In this document: one piece after another, positions 48,206 to 58,054 of the stretch
How positions within the stretch are numbered: position 1 is the stretch's first letter
How the letters are laid out: every line of letters begins with the position of its first letter
NCBI RefSeq assembly: GCF_004352835.1
Contig: NZ_SJSB01000007.1
Coordinates: 124,001 to 188,000 of the forward strand
Source of the DNA: Marinomonas flavescens
GTDB lineage: Bacteria > Pseudomonadota > Gammaproteobacteria > Pseudomonadales > Marinomonadaceae
DNA length: 64,000 bases
Direction: 5' to 3'
Notes under the pieces: model-generated
Seen by the model: only the letters and a program-made list of their open reading frames with translations
Told to the model about the DNA's origin: nothing
Databases searched by the model: none
Position numbers and translations under genes: made by a program

Positions 48206-49348
48206 ATGCTGAATTCCCCCCTAACTTCCTGTAAAAGTTTCCTTTTTGATCAGCTGCTCGCTAACTGGGCGAAGTATGGTATTGACCAAGATTTGGGCTT
48301 TAGCTATGAGAGCATGAATCACGATTGGAGTAGAAAACAAGTAGGTCGTGTGCGCTTATTAACACAATGTCGTCAACTCTATACCTTTAGCCATGCGGTT
48401 AGCATGAGTAACAATGAAGAATGGCGCGCCAAGTTATCGCCTTTATTCAATTTTATTGTTGAGCATTATTTCCAAGACGAACGTTGGATATTCTCACTCA
48501 ATGACGACCTGTCAGTAAAAGACACGCAATCCGATGCCTACGCATTAGCCTTCGTGTTGCTTTCTTTTAGTCATTATTACACCATCACAAAAGACCAACG
48601 CGCCCTAGATCTGATGAAGAAAACCCATCTCTTTTTGATGACGCACATGCAAGCCGCTTCAGGTGGCTTTTACGAGGCCTTCCCTGTTGATCCGGCACAA
48701 TTGCGTCGCCAAAACCCTCATATGCACTTGCTTGAAGGTTATATCGCCGCCTATAAAGCGACCCAAGACGACATTTATAAAGAACAAGTCAGCGTCCTAC
48801 TCACACTAGCCCTTGAACACTTTTACGATAAGAAAACAAAGACTTTACGAGAGTTTTTCACCCTTGATTGGCAAACTCACCCAGAAACGGGCCATCAAGT
48901 CGAGCCAGGACATCACTTTGAATGGGTATGGTTACTATTCCAAGCCAATAAAATCCTTCCAAATTCAGACTACACTGAATTGGCACAACATCTTTGGCGC
49001 ACAGCATCGCGCTATGGCTTAGCAAATAACGGCGGCATCTATAACCAAATAGATGGTAACGATTACCACCCCTTAGACAAAGAAAAGCGCATCTGGCCGA
49101 TCACAGAATACCTAAAAGCGATTACCGTCATGCCGATTGGCAAGGAAGAAAAAGAGCTACGACTGACCGAAGCTCTAAATTTTCTTCAAGATCATTATTT
49201 TATAGAAAACGGTCGTTGGAATGAGTACCTTGACGCTGACAACCAGCCTAAAGACTTCCCTCTGCCCGGCACCAGCAGCTATCACATTTTTCTCGGCCTC
49301 GCCGAAGTGATAAGATGGCAGCAATCTCATTCCAACTTTACCCTCTGA
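48206..49348 (+). CDS. AGE-family sugar isomerase/epimerase
   Basis: A 380-residue (alpha/alpha)6-barrel protein of the N-acylglucosamine 2-epimerase family, which also includes mannose isomerases. RQNPHMHLLEGYIAAY, EPGHHFEWVWLL and the C-terminal FPLPGTSSYHIFLGL provide the catalytic histidines. The substrate cannot be decided between mannose/fructose and related free sugars. It lies 13 bases upstream of hldD on the same strand in an LPS cluster, so a role feeding the heptose or core sugar pathway is possible but not shown. Confidence 0.88.
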   Translation: MLNSPLTSCKSFLFDQLLANWAKYGIDQDLGFSYESMNHDWSRKQVGRVRLLTQCRQLYTFSHAVSMSNNEEWRAKLSPLFNFIVEHYFQDERWIFSLNDDLSVKDTQSDAYALAFVLLSFSHYYTITKDQRALDLMKKTHLFLMTHMQAASGGFYEAFPVDPAQLRRQNPHMHLLEGYIAAYKATQDDIYKEQVSVLLTLALEHFYDKKTKTLREFFTLDWQTHPETGHQVEPGHHFEWVWLLFQANKILPNSDYTELAQHLWRTASRYGLANNGGIYNQIDGNDYHPLDKEKRIWPITEYLKAITVMPIGKEEKELRLTEALNFLQDHYFIENGRWNEYLDADNQPKDFPLPGTSSYHIFLGLAEVIRWQQSHSNFTL

Positions 49349-49361
49349 GGAAGAATAATTT

Positions 49362-50309
49362 ATGTATATCGTAACTGGCGGCGCTGGCTTTATCGGCAGC
49401 AATATCATTAAAGCTCTAAATAACAAGGGCATCCGCAACATACTATTAGTCGATGACCTAACTGACGGCAAGAAGTGTCTGAACCTATCCGATCTAGATA
49501 TTGCGGATTACATGGATATGTACGACTTTTTAGACGCCATTAAAAATGACACGCTAAACATTAAACCAACAGCGGTTTTCCACGAAGGTGCTTGCTCTGC
49601 CACCACTGAGTGGAATGGCAAATATGTTATGGACGTCAATTACCAATACTCGAAAGCAGTGTTGGATTTTTGCCTAAAATATGGAGCGGCGTTTTCCTAT
49701 GCGTCTTCGGCATCAGTTTACGGATCTGGCCCTGTTTTTGAAGAGTCTCGTGAAAACGAAAAACCGTTGAACATGTACGCTTACTCTAAGTTTCAGTTCG
49801 ACCAATACATTCGTGCTGTTTTACCAACGGCAAAAAGCCAAATTGTCGGCTTTCGTTACTTTAATGTTTACGGCCCTCGTGAACAGCATAAAGGCAGCAT
49901 GGCAAGCGTAGCGTTTCATTTGCGCAATCAAGTACTGGAAGGCGAAAACCCTAAATTGTTTGGTGCTTACGACGGCTATGAAGCCGGTGGCCAAAGCCGC
50001 GACTTTATTTACGTAGAAGACCTAGTGAATACTAAACTCTGGTTTATGGAGAATGGTGATAAATCTGGCATTTTCAATCTGGGTACCGGCAACGCAGAAC
50101 CGTTCCGAACCATCGCAGAAACAGTCATTGAGCACTATGGTAAAGGCGAAATCGAATACATTCCTTTCCCAGAACACCTCAAAGGCGCATACCAAAGTTT
50201 TACTCAAGCCGATATTACTAAACTGCGAGAGGCTGGCTACGAAGGCGCTTTCCGCGGTCTTGCGCAAGGCGTACAAAACTACCTGACATGGCTTGATTCT
50301 AATGGCTAA
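49362..50309 (+). CDS. hldD: ADP-L-glycero-D-manno-heptose 6-epimerase HldD
   Basis: HldD epimerises ADP-D,D-heptose to ADP-L,D-heptose, the donor for heptosyltransferases. The 315-residue short-chain dehydrogenase-like enzyme has the dinucleotide motif [26 protein letters not shown], the catalytic [10 protein letters not shown] and [18 protein letters not shown]. The last eight bases overlap the waaF start. Confidence 0.97.
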   Translation: MYIVTGGAGFIGSNIIKALNNKGIRNILLVDDLTDGKKCLNLSDLDIADYMDMYDFLDAIKNDTLNIKPTAVFHEGACSATTEWNGKYVMDVNYQYSKAVLDFCLKYGAAFSYASSASVYGSGPVFEESRENEKPLNMYAYSKFQFDQYIRAVLPTAKSQIVGFRYFNVYGPREQHKGSMASVAFHLRNQVLEGENPKLFGAYDGYEAGGQSRDFIYVEDLVNTKLWFMENGDKSGIFNLGTGNAEPFRTIAETVIEHYGKGEIEYIPFPEHLKGAYQSFTQADITKLREAGYEGAFRGLAQGVQNYLTWLDSNG

Positions 50310-51324
50310 ATACTTAATTGTCGGCCCTTCTTGGGTCGGCGACATGGTAATGGCTCAAAGCCTCTTTATTACGCTAAAAGAGCGTGATAAAGAGGCGATT
50401 ATTGATGTCATTGGCCCAAATTGGTCATCGCCTATTTTAGCGAGAATGCCACAAGTACGTAATGCGATCACGCTACCAACAGGCCATGGCGAATGGGGCA
50501 TTAGCACCCGAAGAAAGCTGGGCAAATCATTACGTAGTGAACATTATGATCACGCTATCGTTATGCCTCGCTCTTGGAAGTCGGCGCTAGTTCCCTTTTT
50601 TGCCAACGTTAAGCACAGAGTAGGATTTACTGGCGAACAACGCTATGTCTTACTCAATGAAAGACGCAAGCTTGATAAAAGCGTATTGAATCAAACGGTT
50701 AAGCGTTTTACCTCTCTTGGTCTACCTGCGGCAGACGCTTACCCACCTGAAACCCTGCCTCATCCTGCATTACGGGTTGATCTTGATAATCAAAAAGCCT
50801 TGTTTAATACTTATCAGCTAGCGGATCGTCCCGCCATTGCTTTAATGGCAGGCGCAGAATTTGGCCCATCCAAACAGTGGCCTATTGCCTACTTTCATGA
50901 ACTTGCTAAGCAAGCGATTAAAGCAGGCTATCAGATATGGGTTCTAGGCGGCCCTAAAGACGCAGAAGATGGGGACAATATTACCAAAGGGCTTGGCGAG
51001 TTTGCCTTTAACCTATGTGGAAAAACCAAGTTAGTAGACGCAATCGACCTACTTTCTGCAGCAGAGAAAGCCGTCAGTAATGATTCAGGCTTAATGCATG
51101 TCGCGGCTTCGGTGGGCACAGAAGTGCACGGTATTTATGGTTCAACAAGCGAGTTATTTACACCGCCGTTGACGGAGAATAAAACCATTCACAACTTGCA
51201 TTTAGAGTGTTCTCCTTGCTTCAAACGCACTTGCCCTCTTGGTCATACAAACTGTCAGAATCAGTTACTTCCTAGTAAGCTTATCAAAGCCTTGAATTTC
51301 TCCACTTTGGATATTAATACATGA
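50302..51324 (+). CDS. waaF: ADP-heptose:LPS heptosyltransferase II WaaF
   Basis: WaaF adds the second heptose to the LPS inner core. It is a GT9-family enzyme of about 340 residues from the ATG at 50302 (the frame also opens at 50293), starting [19 protein letters not shown]. Other blocks are [29 protein letters not shown] and [12 protein letters not shown], with [14 protein letters not shown] near the end. It overlaps hldD by 8 and the next gene by 4 nt. Confidence 0.95.
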   Translation: MAKYLIVGPSWVGDMVMAQSLFITLKERDKEAIIDVIGPNWSSPILARMPQVRNAITLPTGHGEWGISTRRKLGKSLRSEHYDHAIVMPRSWKSALVPFFANVKHRVGFTGEQRYVLLNERRKLDKSVLNQTVKRFTSLGLPAADAYPPETLPHPALRVDLDNQKALFNTYQLADRPAIALMAGAEFGPSKQWPIAYFHELAKQAIKAGYQIWVLGGPKDAEDGDNITKGLGEFAFNLCGKTKLVDAIDLLSAAEKAVSNDSGLMHVAASVGTEVHGIYGSTSELFTPPLTENKTIHNLHLECSPCFKRTCPLGHTNCQNQLLPSKLIKALNFSTLDINT

Positions 51325-52109
51325 CTGAAAAATTACAAAAAAATACTATAAGCGCGGTTTTAATTGTAAAAAATGAATCTAAAAATTTAGACATGTGCCT
51401 TAACAGCCTTAATGGATGGGTGGACGAAATTGTAATCCTTGATTCTGGGAGCACCGATGACACTCAGAAAATCGCCAGTAAATACACCCAACAGTTCCAT
51501 CAAAAATTAGACTGGCAAGGCTTCGGCTTACAAAGGCAAGCCGCGCAAAAATTAATAAAAACTGACTATATTCTGTGGATAGATGCAGATGAAGTCGTGA
51601 CAGAAACATTAAAAAACAGCATCTTAACTGCGCTTAAACAAAATCAGAAAAAAACAGCTTATAGTATCAATCGAAAAAGTTGGGTATTCGGTCGTTTTAT
51701 TGAACATTCTGGCTGGTATCCAGATAGAGTCACAAGACTTTACAGAGCTGATGAGGCAAACTATTCAGATGATCTAGTACATGAAAAAGTACTACTCAAC
51801 AATGATGTCAGACTACTACCTCTCGAAGGCGATCTAATTCACTATACTTACGATGACTTACAACACTATCTGGTTAAATCAGCATCCTATGCAAAACTTT
51901 CAGCAGATCAAAAAGAACAACAAGGTAAAACTTCCTCATTAAGCAAAGCATCTCTGCATGCTTTTGCCTGCTTCGTTAAAATGTATTTAATAAAACGAGG
52001 CTTTTTAGATGGTAAACAAGGTTTTTTACTCGCCATACTTTCTGCGCATTCCACTTTTGTAAAATACGCAGATTTATGGATACGATCTCAACCTAAGCCA
52101 CATAATTAA
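51321..52109 (+). CDS. GT2 glycosyltransferase, WaaE/KdtX-like
   Basis: A 262-residue family 2 glycosyltransferase. SAVLIVKNESKNLDMCLNSL and EIVILDSGSTDDT bind the nucleotide, and LWIDADEVV provides the D-x-D-type motif. HSGWYPDRVTRLYRA and VHEKVLL match the WaaE/KdtX group that adds glucose to the inner-core heptose; specificity here is inferred. Its ATG overlaps the end of waaF (ATGA), making it the last gene of the run from 48206. Confidence 0.88.
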   Translation: MTEKLQKNTISAVLIVKNESKNLDMCLNSLNGWVDEIVILDSGSTDDTQKIASKYTQQFHQKLDWQGFGLQRQAAQKLIKTDYILWIDADEVVTETLKNSILTALKQNQKKTAYSINRKSWVFGRFIEHSGWYPDRVTRLYRADEANYSDDLVHEKVLLNNDVRLLPLEGDLIHYTYDDLQHYLVKSASYAKLSADQKEQQGKTSSLSKASLHAFACFVKMYLIKRGFLDGKQGFLLAILSAHSTFVKYADLWIRSQPKPHN

Positions 52110-52112
52110 TTA

Positions 52113-53210
52113 TTAACATTCTTGATATAAAGCGAGCAAAGACTGAACATGTTTTTGCTGATCAAAGAATTCTTGAGCTCGCAGTTTAGAAAGGGCAGAT
52201 AGCCTCTCCCTCTCTCCACTGTTCTGACAAAGAAAGTCAATTGCTTTAGCAAAGGCTACAGTATCGAATGGATCTACTTGAATGCCTGAATCTGCCAAAA
52301 TTTCAGGTATTGCTCCATATTTTGAGCCAATAATGGCCTTTCCCATAGCCATCGCTTCTATGACCGTGAGACCAAAAGCTTCTAAATGCGAAGGGATAAC
52401 GACGACATCCATACAACGTAATAAACAATCTGGCTGATCACTAAAGCCATAAAAGGTAACTTTATCTTCAAGTCTATGGTCAACCACATAGCGTTTTAAA
52501 TCATCCGCATAACTCTGGTCACCACCAGTTTTTAACTCTAATCCACCTACAATTATTAGATGCGTCTGAGATGACAACAGTTGATTAAAAGCTTGCAACA
52601 GCTCCTTATGCCCCTTGCCTTGAGTTATTCGACCAACAATTCCAATCAACATCACATCGTCTGATAATGATAACTCTTTTTTTAAGTCAAACTCTGTGAG
52701 CCCTTCTTGAAGGATGTCCGTACCTAACCATAGAGTCTTGATTTTTTCAGGGGGAACTGGGAGCGCCTTAATATTACCTTGTCGAGTAAAGTGGCTAATA
52801 GAAAGCAGTAAATCGACATGGCGATATATGAATTTATGGTAGAAATCCTTCTTAGGGCGCTTTACTCCCATATGATCCGTATAAATCAGCACAAAACCAC
52901 ATCGTTTTTTAAGCAATACAGCCAATAGTAAATCACTGGATTTATGACAGTGCACATAACCTATATTATGCTTCTTAATCCATTTTGCTAATTTAAAAAA
53001 GGAACGGTAACCAGCTCCTCGACTTAATAATGAATAAGTATCCTGAAAAGTAGCAACCATCCCCTCATTGGTAGGAGTGTTAAGTTGAGCAACGCCAAAT
53101 ACATTATGCCCTTGCGCCATCATGGTCTTACCCGCTCGAATTGGATACATTTCCAACCCACCAAAGCCAGTCGACAAACACATATGCATAACATTTAACT
53201 TTGTAGACAT
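52113..53210 (-). CDS. GT4 glycosyltransferase
   Basis: A 365-residue GT-B enzyme. LSTGFGGLEMYPIRAGKTM is the N-terminal acceptor part, and the C-terminal half has GIVGRITQGKGHKELLQAF and SHLEAFGLTVIEAMAMGK with the E-x7-E motif of family 4. It probably adds an LPS core or surface sugar; the sugar is not known. It is convergent with the GT2 gene (three bases between stops) and lies directly downstream of the GT9 gene. Confidence 0.88.
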   Translation of the reverse strand: MSTKLNVMHMCLSTGFGGLEMYPIRAGKTMMAQGHNVFGVAQLNTPTNEGMVATFQDTYSLLSRGAGYRSFFKLAKWIKKHNIGYVHCHKSSDLLLAVLLKKRCGFVLIYTDHMGVKRPKKDFYHKFIYRHVDLLLSISHFTRQGNIKALPVPPEKIKTLWLGTDILQEGLTEFDLKKELSLSDDVMLIGIVGRITQGKGHKELLQAFNQLLSSQTHLIIVGGLELKTGGDQSYADDLKRYVVDHRLEDKVTFYGFSDQPDCLLRCMDVVVIPSHLEAFGLTVIEAMAMGKAIIGSKYGAIPEILADSGIQVDPFDTVAFAKAIDFLCQNSGERERLSALSKLRAQEFFDQQKHVQSLLALYQEC

Positions 53211-53213
53211 AAA

Positions 53214-54242
53214 TCAACCTTTCCTTGTTAAATTTCGGTACCAAGACTCAACCACAGGAAAATTTCGTGCCACATCCATATTAACTAACAATGACTCATC
53301 CTCATTGGGTGATAGAGACAACCAACGCCCCTCTGTATTTAATGTTTTCCAACGAAGTGGCGTAGCGGAACGCTTCTTAGGGTAAAAACCGATGGTAGGA
53401 ATATCAAGCGCTCCAGCAATATGTAATGGACCTGTAGAGCCAGCAATAAATAAATCCGCGGTCGCTATAGAACACATAAAATCGGCTACGCCGTCATTTT
53501 TATCGTACAACCTGACACTAGAAACTTTATTTTTTACAGCATCAACTACAGCTTGAGATATTGGCGCTTCATTAGGGCCCGCTGTAATCACAAAATAAAA
53601 GTCATCTATGCTATCTAAAAAAACAATCAAAGCAGCCCATTGATCTACCATCAATGTGCTTGAGGAACCACCTGTAACGGGATGAATAAAACAGAACTTA
53701 TTCTCTTTCGCTATGCCCAATCCAGCTAGCTTCGTTAACTGGTTCGACAGATCCTCATCACTATAATGAAACATAGGCTCTAAATCACCTCGGATTTGGC
53801 CACCTAAAATATCAATAAAATAATTAGCTAAATCCAAATTGTACTCAAACTCCGGTTTAAGCGATTGAGAACGGCGCTGGCGTAATGTATGAGTGTACAA
53901 AATCTGCACCCACTTAGTCGCTGGCGCCACTCTTATTGGAATCTGAGCCTGTCGTACTAAAGTAGCGTTATAACGATCAGAAAAGAAGCAAATTACAGCA
54001 TCAAATGATTGCTCTTTAATTAACTGAACGAGTGCTTTTTTACTGTCTTCCTTTTTTGAATCAATGATGACCTCATCAATCCATGAAAAAGCAGAAGCAA
54101 TCTCCTTAGTATAATTAGGTACAAGCGCAGTAATTTTTACTAAAGGGAATGCTTTTTTTATGGCTTGTATTGCAGGCAATGCTAATACAAAATCGCCAAT
54201 TTTATCATTACGAACGACTAATATTTTGCTTATCTTGGGCAT
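53214..54242 (-). CDS. GT9 heptosyltransferase-like protein
   Basis: A 342-residue GT9-family protein. ILVVRNDKIGDFVLALPAIQAI opens it as in WaaC/WaaF/WaaQ, and ADLFIAGSTGPLHIAGALDIP and GFYPKKRSATPLRW form the C-terminal donor site. It resembles a third heptosyltransferase or WaaQ-like enzyme more than WaaC. It precedes the GT4 gene by three bases, so the two form an operon. Confidence 0.85.
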   Translation of the reverse strand: MPKISKILVVRNDKIGDFVLALPAIQAIKKAFPLVKITALVPNYTKEIASAFSWIDEVIIDSKKEDSKKALVQLIKEQSFDAVICFFSDRYNATLVRQAQIPIRVAPATKWVQILYTHTLRQRRSQSLKPEFEYNLDLANYFIDILGGQIRGDLEPMFHYSDEDLSNQLTKLAGLGIAKENKFCFIHPVTGGSSSTLMVDQWAALIVFLDSIDDFYFVITAGPNEAPISQAVVDAVKNKVSSVRLYDKNDGVADFMCSIATADLFIAGSTGPLHIAGALDIPTIGFYPKKRSATPLRWKTLNTEGRWLSLSPNEDESLLVNMDVARNFPVVESWYRNLTRKG

Positions 54243-54415
54243 TAAAATTTTCCTTAACGCACGTATTAATTACATCATGCATAAAGTAATAAAAAGGTAA
54301 GCAGATGCTAGGATAACGTCTATTCTAGGTAGGTTTTTAGCAGCTTTCAACGAAAAAAGTAGTCAAACGCGTCATTTAAAACTACTCTAAAAGAAAACAA
54401 CACGAGGAGTTCTCT

Positions 54416-54733
54416 ATGAAGTTTGAACTGGTTGATCGTCAAGGCTATATTCCTGATCTTAACTATGGTGAAGCAGGCCAAGAATTAGCGTGCTTTGTTC
54501 CTGCTGGCTATCCTTTTAAACAAGTATCCTATGATAACGGCGAAGGCGAAGTATCCATCGATAACCATATTTGGCATTTTTTCTTTACTCAAGAAGGCAT
54601 CGGTGTTCGATTACTAGATGGTATTGTTTCGCTGAAGGAAGCTGAGAAATTTATACTTGCGGTTAAATCTCACATATGGGGAGACTCTAATCAGCAAGTT
54701 CAAATTTTCCTTGCTGGTGTGACTCCTATGTAG
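54416..54733 (+). CDS. Small protein of unknown function
   Basis: A 105-residue protein that I do not recognise. It has no signal peptide, no membrane segment and two cysteine-free halves apart from one Cys in ELACFVPAG. A tryptophan- and phenylalanine-rich strand (HIWHFFFTQEG) and a helix near SLKEAEKFILAV suggest a compact alpha/beta fold. GAGGAG-type sequence (ACGAGGAGTT) before the ATG and a following terminator indicate a real, single-gene unit. Confidence 0.75.
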   Translation: MKFELVDRQGYIPDLNYGEAGQELACFVPAGYPFKQVSYDNGEGEVSIDNHIWHFFFTQEGIGVRLLDGIVSLKEAEKFILAVKSHIWGDSNQQVQIFLAGVTPM

Positions 54734-54763
54734 AGCTATTTCAGAGCGGGGCATACAAACTAA

Positions 54764-54808
54764 AAAAACCGTCACTTCAAATTAATAAAAAGAGACGGTT
54801 TTCTTTAT
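54764..54808. terminator. Bidirectional terminator between the 105-residue protein gene and sseA
   Basis: AAAACCGTC pairs with GACGGTTTT across about 20 bases, with A and T runs on both sides. It can serve the convergent genes. Confidence 0.75.
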
Positions 54809-54830
54809 TTTTCACTCTTTTGAGTGTTAT

Positions 54831-55670
54831 TTAGACCTGTACATTTGCCGCTCGCAACATACGCTTAGACCACTGACTCCAAGAGCCGACATAAATACGC
54901 TTAGCTTCAATACCTGCATGATTCAATGCTAATACATTATGGCAAGAGGTAATCCCTGAACCACAATAATGTACATATTCTTCATTATCCGATAACAAAG
55001 TACCCCACCCCGTTTTTAGCTCATCTTCTGTTTTAAAAAGCCCTTTAGCATTTAAATTTTCAGAGAAAGGACGATTAATTGCCCCTGGAATATGGCCTGC
55101 AACAAGATCAATCGTTTCATTTTCACCATTAAAACGATCAGAAGAACGCGCATCAATAAGTTGGAAAAGATTTAATTCAAAATTTTCCACGATCTTATTC
55201 TCTGTCACTTCCCAGGGGAAAGAGACTTCAAACCGATGATCTGAGGGCAATAAATCCGCACTCTCTGTTGATATTGGCAACCCTTGTTCTCTCCACGCAG
55301 CAATGCCTCCGTCCAAGACAAGTACATTAATACCTTGCTGAGAAAGCATCCACCAAGCACGAGCAGCAATGGCACCACCCATGTCATCATAGACCACGAC
55401 TTGGGATTTCTGATTTATCCCCCAATGCTGAAGTTGATCCGCAAACACAGCCGTTTCTGGTAAAGGGTGGCGGCCTGAGTATTCCGTTTCTACACCAGCC
55501 AACTCATGATGAACATCAACAAAAATGGCCTTAGGGATATGTTCTTTCTCGTACTCTTTTCTCCCTTTTTCATGATCCGTTAAATAAAACCGACAATCTA
55601 AAAGGATGACATTATCTTGCTTAATTATTTCATTCAAAGCCTGTGCGCTAATCAAGGTCTGTAACAACAT
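54831..55670 (-). CDS. sseA: 3-mercaptopyruvate sulfurtransferase-like protein SseA
   Basis: A 279-residue protein of two rhodanese domains that transfers sulfur from 3-mercaptopyruvate or thiosulfate to acceptors. The first domain (about 5-130) is inactive and contains VILLDCRFYL and YDDMGGAIAARAWWML; the second has DARSSDRFNGE and the active loop YCGSGITSCHN with the catalytic cysteine, matching the CGSGVT loop of SseA-type enzymes. The length is standard. Confidence 0.92.
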   Translation of the reverse strand: MLLQTLISAQALNEIIKQDNVILLDCRFYLTDHEKGRKEYEKEHIPKAIFVDVHHELAGVETEYSGRHPLPETAVFADQLQHWGINQKSQVVVYDDMGGAIAARAWWMLSQQGINVLVLDGGIAAWREQGLPISTESADLLPSDHRFEVSFPWEVTENKIVENFELNLFQLIDARSSDRFNGENETIDLVAGHIPGAINRPFSENLNAKGLFKTEDELKTGWGTLLSDNEEYVHYCGSGITSCHNVLALNHAGIEAKRIYVGSWSQWSKRMLRAANVQV

Positions 55671-55790
55671 ATCTATTCCTTACTTAATGTTTTGCAACGA
55701 AAATGTATCGCGTTAATCTCATAAATCTACTTTGATTGATCACTTTTTGCTAATATTCCATATTAACTTTACTACTTCAATGAGCACCGA

Positions 55791-56561
55791 ATGATTCGTA
55801 TTGACCTATTACTTACTGAGCAAGGCTTGGCTAAATCTCGATCTCAAGCACAAACTTTTATCAGTGAGGGCCGCGTCTCCTTCAAGCAAGAGGAAAAATG
55901 GGTCACCGTCACCAAACCTAGCCTCAAGCTTGAACCTGAATGCGAATTGAAGATTGTTGCAGATCATGCTGATCGCTACGTCTCTCGAGGCGCGTTAAAG
56001 TTAGAAGGCGCCCTCAAATACACAAAAATCGACATTTCTGGATTTAAAGTCTTGGATGTAGGCCAGTCCACCGGCGGCTTTAGCGATTGCGCTATTCAAC
56101 ACGGTGCAGAGCATGTTGTCGGCGTGGAAGTAGGACATGATCAACTAGACAAGCGCTTGCGCGAGGATTCTAGGGTAACGTGTTTGGAAGGTATTAATGC
56201 CAGACACCTCACCGCTGATGATCTTACCCATCATTTTCCTAGTGGCGGCTTTGACCTTGTTGTAATGGATGTTTCTTTTATTTCTCAAACAAAAATACTG
56301 CCACAGTTACCAGCTTTACTAAAACCATGCGGTGATTTAATCACACTTGTTAAACCGCAATTTGAGGTAGGTAAGGAATTCATTGGAAAAGGGGGCTTGG
56401 TAAAAAACAAACAACGAGTCAAGCAGCTTGAAGAAGACATCCAACAATTTATAAAAAGCATCGGCATGGTTGTCAAATGTTACATTGAAAGCCCAATAAA
56501 AGGCGGTGATGGCAATCAAGAATTTCTTCTTTGGGCCACAAAAAAGAGTGATAAACGATGA
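55791..56561 (+). CDS. tlyA: TlyA-family rRNA methyltransferase
   Basis: A 256-residue protein with an N-terminal S4 RNA-binding domain (MIRIDLLLTEQGLAKSRSQA) and a FtsJ-like methyltransferase domain with the SAM motif VLDVGQSTGGFSDCAI and catalytic LVKPQFEVG. The family 2'-O-methylates cytidines in 16S and 23S rRNA; the old name hemolysin is not supported by the sequence. Its stop codon abuts that of the MATE gene with no bases between. Confidence 0.92.
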   Translation: MIRIDLLLTEQGLAKSRSQAQTFISEGRVSFKQEEKWVTVTKPSLKLEPECELKIVADHADRYVSRGALKLEGALKYTKIDISGFKVLDVGQSTGGFSDCAIQHGAEHVVGVEVGHDQLDKRLREDSRVTCLEGINARHLTADDLTHHFPSGGFDLVVMDVSFISQTKILPQLPALLKPCGDLITLVKPQFEVGKEFIGKGGLVKNKQRVKQLEEDIQQFIKSIGMVVKCYIESPIKGGDGNQEFLLWATKKSDKR

Positions 56562-57941
56562 TTACAATATGTCGTCGTAGCCTACAGATTGCCTAGTAGA
56601 AAAAAACCTCTCTTCTTTTTCTTCGAGGCTCTTAAGGTATTTACAGGCCATATAAAAACCCAAGCAACCAAAAATTACCGAACCAACCGCTTGCCCAAAC
56701 AAGACTCCTTCAGCCCCCATAAATGAGCCAAAAATAAAGATTAAAGGCCAAGTACCTAGCGTTGCTCGGCCAAAGTTGAGCAAGGTACTATTGAATGGTT
56801 TACCTAGGTTGTTAAACACGGCAATAGCAATAAACAATAAGCTTTGAAAGAAGAAACTAAAAGACACATACGTTGCAAAAAAACGAATAAGGTCTGCGGC
56901 TCTTTGCGTTGCATTAAATACAGAAACCAGCCAATCTTGCATAAAGTACAAAGAAAAACACAAGACAAGACAGTAGCCAAAAGCATAGGTCACCGCACTA
57001 TAAATAGCCCTATGCATACGATCAAAATGTCGGGCACCATAATTCTGAGCTAAAATCGGACCTACCGCACCAGACAAGGCAAATAAGCCGCCAAATACCA
57101 CAGGTATGATACGACCAATGATAGCAATGGCAGCAACAGCATCATCCCCAAAGGTCGCGGTATGACTCATCACTATGGTGTTAGCTAATGGCGAGGACAA
57201 GCTTGTCAACATAGCTGGCAAGGCTATTTTAGAAATTGGTTTGATATCAGCAAAAAACTCCATGATATCAAACTTACCCAGCATCTTATGGACATGCACT
57301 ACTCCATAATAAGACACTATCACCATAGAAAAACGGGCAATTAAAGACGCTAACGCCGCACCTTGAACCCCCATCCCCAAAGCAAAAATAAAAATAGGGT
57401 CTAGTATCGCATTGACTATCCCACCAATTAAAGTGGCATACATGGCACGCCGTGCATCGCCCAACGCGCGCATAATGCCAGATCCTATCATACCAATCAT
57501 CACCGCAGGCATGCCTAAGACCAGAATATGTAAATAGCCACTGGCTAGCTCAAGTGTCCGCCCACTCGCACCAATAAAGGATAAAACTTCAGAAATATGA
57601 GGCCACAAAAACAATACGATTCCGGTAGAAAAGACAATACCGAAAGCCAACACATTCACAGCTCGGCGCTTCGCAAGCGCCACATTCCCCTCACCTATTG
57701 CCCTAGCAACCAGAGCGGTAGCAGCAATAGAGACAGCAATGCTCAAAGAGATCGTAAAGAACATAATAGTGCCAGCAAAACCCACCGCCGCCACCGCTTC
57801 TTTTTCACCCAACATAGAAAGAAAAAGCATGTCGACTAGATCAACCAAAAACATACACATCAAACCAAGAGCACTGGTAAATGACATCATCACCACATGC
57901 TTTAACGTTGAACCTTGTGTTAGTTTTGCCTGATGCGGCAT
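56562..57941 (-). CDS. MATE-family efflux transporter
   Basis: A 459-residue inner-membrane antiporter with about twelve helices in two six-helix halves. Conserved MATE blocks include LVDLVDMLFLSMLGEKEAVAAVGFA and GALGDARRAMYATLIGGIVNAILDP (as MRALGDARRA). Members export cationic drugs or metabolites with Na+ or H+. The substrate is unknown. It is convergent with tlyA and directly abuts it. Confidence 0.92.
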   Translation of the reverse strand: MPHQAKLTQGSTLKHVVMMSFTSALGLMCMFLVDLVDMLFLSMLGEKEAVAAVGFAGTIMFFTISLSIAVSIAATALVARAIGEGNVALAKRRAVNVLAFGIVFSTGIVLFLWPHISEVLSFIGASGRTLELASGYLHILVLGMPAVMIGMIGSGIMRALGDARRAMYATLIGGIVNAILDPIFIFALGMGVQGAALASLIARFSMVIVSYYGVVHVHKMLGKFDIMEFFADIKPISKIALPAMLTSLSSPLANTIVMSHTATFGDDAVAAIAIIGRIIPVVFGGLFALSGAVGPILAQNYGARHFDRMHRAIYSAVTYAFGYCLVLCFSLYFMQDWLVSVFNATQRAADLIRFFATYVSFSFFFQSLLFIAIAVFNNLGKPFNSTLLNFGRATLGTWPLIFIFGSFMGAEGVLFGQAVGSVIFGCLGFYMACKYLKSLEEKEERFFSTRQSVGYDDIL

Positions 57942-57967
57942 TCATTTCCCCTGATATCGACTCATAT

Positions 57968-58003
57968 GAAAAAGCCGGATGAGGTTTCACTCGTCCGGCT
58001 TAA
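57968..58003 (-). terminator. Intrinsic terminator of lon
   Basis: On the - strand AAGCCGGACGAG pairs with CTCATCCGGCTT across a short loop (one G-U pair) and is followed by TTTTT. It lies about 50 nt after the lon stop. Confidence 0.85.
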
Positions 58004-58054
58004 TTATTTTCTCACGTATCTTTACCAGTGAGAATGCATTCTTTGTGGATATGA

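Noticed and set aside
55791-56561. Hemolysin annotation for the TlyA protein
   Set aside because: The domains are S4 plus FtsJ-like methyltransferase with SAM and catalytic motifs; rRNA methylation is the supported role.
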